A stretch of DNA of 11,562 nucleotides from Larix sibirica (taxonomy: Eukaryota > Streptophyta > Pinopsida > Pinales > Pinaceae), in contig NWUY0300016353.1 of assembly GCA_004151065.3 (NCBI GenBank), forward strand, positions 15,141 to 26,702, read 5' to 3'. A program made the translations under genes and the position numbers. Below, piece by piece: positions 1 through 6,610 of the stretch. The notes under the pieces were generated by a model. That model did not search any database. It was not told the origin of the DNA and was given only the letters and a program-made list of their open reading frames with translations. Position 1 is the first letter of the stretch; the number at the start of each line of letters is the position of its first letter.

Positions 1-345
1 CATGAATCACTGCTGCTAATTCCATATCATGAGTCGCATAGTTCTCTTCATGCGGCCTGAGCCTTCGGGAAGTGTAAGTACTCTTCCTTCTTGCATTAGC
101 ACATATCTAATTCCTTCCTTTGATGCATCAATGCATAACAAGAAATCCAGATCCATATTCAACACTTTTAGAATTGGTGTCGTCGTTAACATCTCCCTAA
201 GTATCTCAAATGCCTTCACACATTTTCTTGTCCAAACAAATGGTCGATCCTTTTTCTTTAATTCTGTGATTGATCTTGCTATATTTGAAAATATTTCCAC
301 AAATCTTCTATCGTATCCTGAAAGCCCCATAAACCTTCATACCTC
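1..345 (-). pseudogene. RT connection and RNase H domain, element A, partial at window edge
   Basis: RNase H removes the RNA template after first-strand synthesis. The frame read from 330 gives MGLSGYDRRFVEIFS, WTRKCVKAFEIL and the catalytic-Asp segment CIDASKEG, then VLMQEGRV, typical of the Ty3/Gypsy RNase H N-terminal half. A frameshift near 66-80 follows. In the new frame RRLRPHEENYATHDMELAAV continues to the window edge and would go on at 10493. The MGL methionine is not a real start: a stop replaces a codon just upstream in what was a continuous pol frame. Confidence 0.92.
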
Positions 346-1069
346 ATGTATGTTCGTGGGTGCTGGCCATTCCCAAATAGTTTTTATCTCTGTAGGATCT
401 ACTGCTATATCATTCCCAGATATAATGTGACCGAAATAATGAATTTCCTTCTGAAAGAATCATCACTTTGACAATTTCCCATAAAGTTGATTTTTTCTTA
501 AGCACTGTAATACGAATCTAGTATGTTCCTCATGCTCTTTCGATGTCCTTGAATATATCAAAATTTCATCTAAAAATACTTGTACAAACTTGTCCAACTA
601 CTGGTGAAATATTCCATTCTCTAAGTTCATAAACATGCTGGGTGCATTCGTTAATCTGAAAGGTACACTAGGAATTCAAAATGTCCAAATCATGTCTTGA
701 ATGCGGTTTTAGGAATGCCTTCTTCCTTGAGTCATAGTTGTTGATACACTCATCATCAATTAATTTTCAAGAATATGGTCTCTCCTTTCATCTTATCAAA
801 TAAATCGTTAATTCTCGGTAGTGCATACTGATTTCTAAGTATTTCCTTTTTCAATTGGCGATAGTCTACACATAGAATCCACGACCCATCTTTCTTCTTT
901 ACGAAGAGCACTGACTCTCCCGATGGAGAGATGTTAGGTTTTATCAATCCTACGTCCAATAACTCTTGCAACTGAATCTGTATTTCCTTTAACTCTAGCA
1001 CTATAATTCGATAAGGAGCTCTTGCAATAGGCTCGGTTCTCGATTTAAGTTCTATAATGAAATCCAATT
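1..1069. repeat. Terminal direct repeat, copy 1 (identical to 10494-11562)
   Basis: This stretch is the same as the last 1069 bases of the window. Base 1 aligns with 10494 and base 1069 with 11562, and every segment I compared is identical, including three long reading frames. It holds the end of protease/RT and the first part of RNase H of element A. Because the match runs to both window ends, the window is periodic at 10,493 bp. This is what a circular contig with unclipped ends, or a head-to-tail array, would show. It should be counted once when genes are tallied. Confidence 0.97.
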
Positions 1070-1238
1070 CCCAATGCAGTGGTAATCTAGATAATACCTG
1101 AAGGAACACATCCATATATTCTGAAAACAAGGGATGGTTAATTATTTCGACCTTATATTCTTCTTTGTTCATGGTGATGACAACGTATAATTTACATCCC
1201 TTTCTCATACACTTCTTTAGCTGTAACGCCGAAATCAT
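370..1238 (-). pseudogene. Reverse transcriptase, element A, decayed
   Basis: RT copies the element RNA into DNA. The frame is open from 1238 to a stop at 756. It shows the Ty3/Gypsy fingers region: [39 protein letters not shown], and [12 protein letters not shown]. The first catalytic Asp (normally in FSKID) is Asn at 759-761, and stops follow immediately. Remnants continue: PKTAFKT, then [13 protein letters not shown] at about 550-590. There the Asp-Asp pair reads Asp-Glu (565-570). KLSK is followed by two stops, then HYFGHIIS, and WEWPAPTNIHEV with a stop. At least one frame change lies between the 756 stop and the Asp-Glu box. Two of the three catalytic aspartates are altered, so polymerase activity is excluded for this copy. 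Confidence 0.93.
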
Positions 1239-1625
1239 TCGTAATCATACTTTCCTATTCTTTTCGACTAGAACTATTTTTTAACCTTCATCATCATAAA
1301 AAGTTAATTCATGTCTCTTGCAACACACTATTGTTGCATGGGATTCCATCCAATCCATGCCCAATATCAAATCATCAGCTCCCAGGGAAGCTGCATAAAA
1401 ATACACTCTAGTGCTACACACTCCAAAATCTACTTTACATTTATCCAATTTCAAACCCACACTTTAAGTACTCCTGGATTCCATTTCAACTATGTTGAAA
1501 TCCTCTTGAATGCTTTCCATCATCCTTCCCTTTTCTAATGCACTATGTCAAATAAAACTTTAGTTGCTCCATGGTCTATAAGTAAAGAAAATACAATACC
1601 ATTTATCTTACCTGTAGTCTCTAAG
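1239..1625 (-). pseudogene. Retropepsin-like aspartic protease, element A, decayed
   Basis: The protease cleaves the gag-pol polyprotein. The active-site segment reads LLIDHGAT at about 1562-1585, with the Asp codon at 1574-1576; the residue after Asp is His where copy B has Pro. One base is missing just downstream relative to B, shifting the frame. The second half is recognisable as VDFGVCSTRVYF and DLILGMDW (about 1330-1440), the RVP_2-type ending of plant Gypsy proteases, followed by FYDDEG and a stop. [14 protein letters not shown] then leads into RT without a break. Stops at the FYDDEG and RKV segments add to the damage. Confidence 0.87.
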
Positions 1626-2765
1626 ACTATGGATTGATGTTCTTCTTGATGCTTGTTGAATGTTGCATGAATACAATGAGCACGTCCAAGATCTCCTGCT
1701 ATGGTCTATCATTGTCCTTGTCCTTTCACTTATCCTATACCATGGTGCTGTTGAGGACAATCACTCTAGCAGTGAAGACCTCCAAACTTCTAGAATCCCT
1801 GCTTGGGACATCTCTTTGTCTTTCTTGGATGCACATTGTTGGGACAATGTCCGAATTGCACAGGTTTCCCAAGTGGTCTTGCATTATCATCCCTGGGTGG
1901 TGGTTTGTAGGGTGTTCTGGATTACCTATGGGGACTTTCTTGGTTAGTTCCTTTCACATTGTTTCTTTTCCCATAATAAGTTTTTGGAGTGTTAGAATGT
2001 TGGCTACCTTTGTTCCAACGAATAAATTTATTCCTTGATGAGCCTCCTCCCAACAATTATTCTTCAACTATCACATCATGCAAGTTTTGCGGCATAAGGA
2101 TGCAAACCTTTTCATGGATGTTATGATTCATCCCATGATTTTTTTTTAATTTTCAGCTTCTCTGTCCCGATGTGAGGTGCATACCTCAATAATTCCATGA
2201 ATCTGATCTCATATTCTTGCATTGTCCTGAATTCCCGTCACAAGGCATTGAATTAATTGAGATGTCACTTGATTAACTCATCAAAAAGATAGTGCCTGTG
2301 GAAGTGTTCCTTGAAAAATTCCCAAGACACTTCATTAATGTCCAAGCCCAATTGCAGATGCAAGGTCTTCCACCATAATAGTTATTCTCCCTTCAACTGA
2401 AGAGTATCCATGTGCACCTTAAGGTTTGAAGTTTACTCCCTCAGTGAAAAGCACATAGCCATGTTCTAAATCCATGCCTTTGCTTCAGTCCCCTCATTGG
2501 AACCCCAGAATTCTAGAAACATTACCTTTTCAAGTTCCTGATGTGAATTTGTTGGTGGCGGGTTTTGTGGTCCACTAGTGGGAGGTGGATTTCCATCACC
2601 CTCATGATCTAGTCAATTGATCAACACTTCATACATGCATTGAAAGTTCCTCCTCATTTCAACTACTTCCCCTGTGGGAATGTTGACTTGTTCCTTAGTT
2701 CGCGGAGGCATATTAACAGGAGGTGATAGACGTGGAGGACAAGCTTCCGATCCTCGTCGACCCAT
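1626..2765 (-). pseudogene. gag: gag (capsid/nucleocapsid), element A, decayed
   Basis: Gag builds the virus-like particle in which Ty3/Gypsy RNA is reverse transcribed. The frame starts MGRRGSEACPP at 2765; an internal ATG at 2711 opening MPPR resembles the usual plant gag start and may be the true one. The retrotransposon-gag core is recognisable near 2230-2400 (DINEVSWEFFKEHF, then MELLRYAPHI). A TGA at 2613-2615 stands where copy B has CGA, and further stops interrupt the core. In the zinc knuckle (1757-1795) the first two cysteines are both Phe while His and the last Cys remain, so RNA binding would be lost even without the stops. The boundary with protease is arbitrary, since gag and pol of this lineage usually form one frame. 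Confidence 0.85.
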
Positions 2766-3244
2766 AACAATACCTGTTACACATAAACAAAATTTTAATC
2801 AGTTCATATTTCATAATCAAACCTAAAATTTGCAGTTCATCGATTAGGATCCATTTAAAATCTCATGACATAGTTTTGTGGGATTCCTATGATCTAACTA
2901 TGGTTGGAATTGTTAAAAAAATGATTTTCATAGTAATGATCTATTTTCATAATTATTTAAAAGTATAAAAACTGCTTCAACAGTAGCAAATTTCAAAGTG
3001 TGTTACACCTTGGAAAAATGAAAAATTTCGACCCAAGGAATTATGTGGAAACCTCTTGGCTTCTGGTGCATATTGAATAGTGCTAGACAACTTTACACCA
3101 TTCTTAATCTTGAGTCTACATCACCACCCTTTTCATAAATTAAGTTCTCTAATAATGTGTAGAGTTACTTTCTTATAAAGCATTATAAAAGGACATATCA
3201 GTTTTGGTGGAAATTGAATGTCTGGCTCTTTCTAGATTCGATTT
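2766..3244 (-). other. Untranslated leader of element A
   Basis: Same position and length as the leader of element B, between the primer-binding site and the gag ATG. It is AT-rich with no long reading frame on the minus strand. Compared with B, several CpG sites have become TpG or CpA near 2970-3010, as expected from deamination of methylated cytosine. Confidence 0.75.
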
Positions 3245-3256
3245 GCTTTGATACCA
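3245..3256 (-). other. Primer-binding site (initiator tRNA-Met), element A, one mismatch
   Basis: The minus strand reads TGGTATCAAAGC, the same as the site of element B except for A in place of G at the ninth base. It lies two bases beyond the truncated LTR, and this shared spacing fixes the LTR edge in both copies. The change may be decay or a natural variant; both forms occur in plant elements. Confidence 0.9.
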
Positions 3257-3258
3257 TA

Positions 3259-3779
3259 TGTTAAGGCCAAAATTTCTAGAAAATTACAAAAGACATAAAT
3301 GATTTATTTATTTTTTACATAACATTTTTCTATACTAATATAAACCAATACGCTTAATCTCATTTTAAGGATACTTACTAAAACTTTGAGTTTCAATTTA
3401 TCATATCCATTGGAATATTTTTATCCATTTTAAATATAACAAAAACCATAATTCTAATCTTATTAGTCATTACAATCCTACATATTTAGCTGCCATGATC
3501 TACCTTTTCAATTTACCCATAAATATTTGGAATTACAACTTTACTCAACCATTTTTCAATCTATATATATTCAAATAAACCCAAAAGTCATATGTCATTA
3601 AGATACCCAAAGTTTAATCCCATATTCCAATTTTATACATAACCAATTGAGTTTACAACTTTATCTAACCCTTGATTCATACCCATTTATATATAAAATA
3701 AACATACTCAAATCTCTTTATCTAACCTTTTTATGCCCATTTATATATAATATGTACCTAATAAAAATCACTTATCTAA
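3259..3779 (-). repeat. Truncated LTR of element A (3' 521 bp)
   Basis: This begins TGTTAAGG in plus orientation, two bases beyond a primer-binding site, exactly as the complete LTR does at 5845. It aligns with 5845-6355 at about 85% by eye, with several short indels. It stops at the N, ten bases into the third unit of the 55-57 bp tandem repeat, so about 2.4 kb of the LTR (R/U3 side) is missing. The divergence from the complete LTR says the two did not come from one recent insertion. Confidence 0.9.
3658..3779 (-). repeat. Same tandem repeat in the truncated LTR, cut by the N
   Basis: Units start at 3658, 3715 and 3770. The first two are complete and carry the TTATATATAA string; the third is cut after ten bases by the N at 3780. 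They align with the units starting at 6236, 6291 and 6346 in the complete LTR, so the remaining units are missing. A tandem repeat at the break point is a typical reason for an assembler to stop or to misjoin. Confidence 0.88.
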
Positions 3780-3780
3780 N
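3780..3780. other. Single N between two unrelated element segments
   Basis: The only ambiguous base in the window. To its left is the LTR tandem repeat of element A; to its right is the protease-RT linker of element B. In intact elements these two places are several kilobases apart. The N is therefore either a collapsed gap of unknown length (missing RT, RNase H, integrase of B and about 2.4 kb of LTR A) or an uncertain base at a true junction. Confidence 0.95.
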
Positions 3781-4205
3781 CTCTTTAGCTGTAACACCGA
3801 AATCATTCGTAATAATACTTTCCTATTCTTTTCGACTATAACTATTTTGTAACCTTCATCATCATAGAAATTTAATTCCTTGCTTTTGCAATCCATTATT
3901 ATTTCATGGGCTTCAATCCAATCCATGCCCAAGATCAAATCATAAGCTCCCAGAGAAGTTGCATAAAAATACACTCTAGTGCTACACACTCCAAAATCTA
4001 CTTTACATTTATCCAATTTCAAACCCACATTTTGAGTACTCCTGGATTCCGTTTCGACTACGTCGAAATCCTCTTGAATCCTTGTCATCATCCTACTACT
4101 TTCTAATGCACTATGTAAAATAAAACTTTCAGTTTCTCCAGGGTCTATAAGTAAAGAAAATAAAATATCGTTGATCTTACCTGTAGTCTCTAAGACTATG
4201 GATTG
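3781..4205 (-). pseudogene. Retropepsin-like aspartic protease, element B, cut at N
   Basis: This is the best-preserved protease in the window. The frame is open from the segment VLETTGKIND (about 4195) through the active site LLIDPGETESF, with Asp at 4143-4145, and on through DLILGMDWIEAHE and FYDDEGYK to ISVLQLK. It reads straight into the N at 3780, where the RT linker should begin. The usual Asp-(Ser/Thr/Pro)-Gly-Ala has become Asp-Pro-Gly-Glu, which probably disturbs the catalytic loop. A keeps the Ala but changes the Pro, so the two copies are damaged at neighbouring residues. Homodimeric activity is unlikely but not excluded by this residue alone. Confidence 0.88.
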
Positions 4206-5348
4206 ATGTTCTTCCTGATGGTTGTTGACTGTTGCATGAATATGATGAGCATGCCCAAGATCTGTTGCTATGGTATATCATTGTCCTTGTCCTGTCTCTT
4301 GTACTGGACCATGGTGCTGCTGAGGACAATCACTCTACTAGTGTGGACCTACGCACTTCCAACATCCCTGCTTGGGACCTCTCTTTGTCTTTCCTAAATG
4401 TACATTGTTGAGACAAGGTCTGAATTGTGCAGGTTTCCCAAGTGGTCTTGCATTATTATTCCTGGGTGGTGGTTTGTAGGGTGTTCTGGCTTCCTTTTTG
4501 GGACTTTCTTGGTTAGGTCCTTTCATGTTGTTTCTTTTCCCATAATAGGTTTTTGGATTGTTATAACTTTGGATACCTTTGTTCAAACGAGGATAGTTCT
4601 TACTTGATGAACCTCCTCCCATCCATTATTCATCAACTATCAAATATTTTTGCACTACATCATGCAAGGTTTGTGGTATAAGGATGCAAGCCTTGTCATG
4701 GATGTTATGATTCATCCCATAAAAGACTTTTAACTTTCAACTTCTCTTTCTCAATGTGAGGTGCATACCTCAATAATTCCATTAATGTGATCTCATATTC
4801 TTGCACTGTCCCAAATTCCTGTCGCACGACATTCAATTCATTGAGATGTCGCTCGATTAACTTATCAGAAAGATAGTTCCCGTGGAAGTGTTCCTTGAAC
4901 AATTCACAAGACACTTCATTAATGTCCAAGCCAAACTGCAGACGCAAGTTCTTCCACCATAATAGTGCTTATCCCTTCAATTGAAGAGTATCCATGTGCA
5001 CCTTAAGGTTTGAAGTGTACTTCGTCACCACAAAGCACATATCCATTTTCTAAAGCCATGCCTCTGCTTCAGTACCCTTAGTTGAACTCGATAATTTTGG
5101 AAAATTTACCTCTTCAAGATCCCGATGAGAATTTGATGTTGGTGGGTTTTGAGTTCCACCAGTGGGAGGTGGATTTCCATCACCCTCATGATCCAATCGA
5201 ATGATCAACACTTCAAACATGCACTGAAAGTTCCTCATCATGCATCTACTTCCCCTGTGGGAATGTTGGCATGTTCCTCGGTTCGCGGAGGCATAGTAGT
5301 AGGAGGTGGCATAGGTGGAGGACAAGCTTCCCGTCCTCATCAACCCAT
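4206..5348 (-). pseudogene. gag: gag (capsid/nucleocapsid), element B, decayed
   Basis: Same gene as in element A. The ATG at 5348 is followed at once by two TGA codons (5340-5342 and 5337-5339) where copy A has CGA CGA, but the MPPR-type ATG at 5294 lies below them and could bypass both. A one-base deletion relative to A near 5245 shifts the frame. The next segment (about 5242-5050) reads into the start of the capsid core (EEVNFPKL, AEAWL), and 4947-4705 continues it (FKEHFHGNYL, then LLRYAPHI). The zinc knuckle at 4326-4364 has the form C-x2-C-x3-H-x4-C with two stop codons in its last spacer. The basic linker before it is rich in N, K, P and R. Confidence 0.87.
4326..4364 (-). other. Gag zinc knuckle, element B
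   Basis: Thirteen codons read CWKCVGPH, two stops, then SDC. All four zinc ligands are present, in the x2-x3-x4 spacing seen in some plant Gypsy gag proteins instead of the common x2-x4-x4. The equivalent in element A (1757-1795) has Phe at the first two ligand positions. Confidence 0.85.
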
Positions 5349-5830
5349 AACAATACCTTTTACACATAAACAAAATTTTAATAAGTTCATATTTCATAAT
5401 CAAAACTAAAATTTGTAGTTCGTCAATTAGGATCCATTTAAAATCTCCCGACATAGTTTTCTAGGATTCCTATGATCTAACAATGGTTGGAATTGTTAAA
5501 AAAATGAGTTTCATAGTAACAATCTATTTGCACAATTATTTAAAAGTATAAAAACCGCTTCGATAGTAGCACATTTCGAAGTGCGGCACACCTTGGAAAA
5601 ATAATCATTCCGGCACAAGGAATTATGTGGAAACCTCTTGGCTTCTGGTGCATATTGAATAGTGCTAGAGAATGTTACACCATTCTTAAACTTGAGTCTA
5701 CATTACCACCTTTTTCGTAAATTAAGTTCTCTAATAATGTGTAGAGTTATTTTCTCATAAAACATCGTAAAAAAGACAATGTATCAGTTTTGGCGGAAAT
5801 TGAATGTTTGGTTCTTTCTAGGTTTGAATT
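5349..5830 (-). other. Untranslated leader of element B
   Basis: About 480 bases between the primer-binding site and the first gag ATG. It matches the leader of element A along its length. In LTR elements this interval carries packaging and dimerisation signals, but none can be named here. It keeps more CpG sites than the A copy (for example around 5560-5590, where A has TpG or CpA), which points to different depths of CpG loss in the two copies. Confidence 0.75.
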
Positions 5831-5842
5831 GCTCTGATACCA
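5831..5842 (-). other. Primer-binding site (initiator tRNA-Met), element B
   Basis: The minus strand reads TGGTATCAGAGC, complementary to the 3' end of plant initiator tRNA-Met, the usual primer for minus-strand DNA synthesis in plant LTR elements. It sits two bases downstream of the LTR end, at the standard position. All 12 bases agree with the consensus. Confidence 0.95.
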
Positions 5843-6235
5843 TATGTAGAGACCAAAGTCTCTAGAAAATTACAAAGTACATAAATTATTTTTGTTTGTT
5901 TGTTTACATAACACTTTTCTATACTAGTGTAAGCCAATACCCTTAATCTCATTTTAAAGATACTTGAAATTCAATTTATCATATCCATTGGAATATTTTT
6001 CTCCCAATTTAAGTATAACAAAAACCATATTTCCATTCTAATTAGTCATTACAATACTACATATACCTACCATGATCTTTTCAATTTACCTATAAATAAT
6101 TTGAATTACAACTTTAATCAATCATTTTTCATTCCTATATGTATATTCAAATAAAACCAAAGGCCGCCTATCATTAAGCCATACCCAAAGTTTTATCCCA
6201 TCTTCCAATTTTATACATAATCAATTGAGTTTACA

Positions 6236-6610
6236 ACTTTATCCAACCCATGATTCATACCCATTTATATAATACAAACATATTCAAATAACTTTATCTA
6301 ACCTTTTTATGCCCATTTATATATAATATGTACAGAATAAAAATCACTTATCTAACCATTTTTCATGCCCCTTTATATATGATATCAACATAATAAAAAA
6401 TCACTTTATCTAACCATTTTCCATTCCCATTTATATATAATATAAAGATAATAAAAGTCACTTTATCTAACTATTTTTTATAAACATAATACAAATCACT
6501 TTATCTAATTATTTTTTATAAACATAATACAAATCACTTTATCTAACCATTTTACATGCCCATTTATATATAATATAAACCTAATAAAAATAACTTTATC
6601 TAATCATTTG
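6236..6610 (-). repeat. 55-57 bp tandem repeat in the LTR, with TATA-like boxes
   Basis: Eight units start at 6236, 6291, 6346, 6403, 6460, 6498, 6536 and 6593, each opening with a variant of ACTTTATCTAA in plus orientation. Full units are 55 or 57 bp. The two units at 6498 and 6536's predecessor spacing show 38-bp forms (units starting 6460 and 6498), which lack the same 19-bp piece containing CCCATTTATATATAA. On the minus strand the full units read TATATAAATGGG, a TATA-box-like string, about 470 bases or more upstream of the LTR end. The last unit is partial. The repeat may supply several promoter cores or may just be a slippage-prone AT-rich minisatellite. Confidence 0.9.

Larger units (their letters stand above)
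1..3779 (-). mobile_element. Ty3/Gypsy element A, 5' portion: partial LTR, gag, protease, RT, start of RNase H
   Basis: On the minus strand this stretch holds, in order, the last 521 bp of an LTR (3779-3259), a tRNA-Met primer-binding site, a leader, and decayed gag, protease and RT, then RNase H running off the window at base 1. The remainder of the same element lies at 5845-10493 if the window is joined end to end. The order PR-RT-RNaseH-integrase is that of Ty3/Gypsy and not Ty1/Copia. The 5' LTR is cut by the N at 3780, inside a tandem repeat. Assignment to the Tekay/Del chromovirus lineage is an inference from LTR length and the pol tail. Confidence 0.93.
1215..3779. repeat. 2.57-kb imperfect direct repeat, copy A
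   Basis: This matches 3783-6355 in the same orientation from the protease-RT linker through gag and the leader into the LTR. The offset is 2568 at the left end and 2576 at the right end, so net indels are small. Identity is about 85% by eye. It ends exactly at the N. Confidence 0.92.
3783..6355. repeat. 2.57-kb imperfect direct repeat, copy B
   Basis: Second copy, beginning two to three bases after the N. At its right end the LTR simply continues into further tandem-repeat units, while copy A has no such continuation. At its left end copy A continues into RT while copy B has none. The pair thus has the form of a tandem duplication or of two family members joined at the N. Confidence 0.92.

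Noticed and set aside
29-430. 133-codon plus-strand frame, repeated at 10522-10923
   Set aside because: It is antisense to the clearly recognisable RT connection/RNase H domain and resembles no family; it appears twice only because of the terminal overlap.
1634-2038. Plus-strand frames of 134 and 95 codons, with counterparts at 4203-4607
   Set aside because: They lie antisense to the gag linker and zinc-knuckle region in both copies. Their partial conservation follows from the shared gag sequence.
5831-5842. Fragment of a tRNA-Met gene
   Set aside because: Only 12 bases match and they sit two bases from the LTR edge in both copies; no cloverleaf follows, so these are primer-binding sites.
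6236-6610. CRISPR-like regularly spaced repeat
   Set aside because: Whole 55-57 bp units are repeated with no unique spacers, and the context is a plant LTR.
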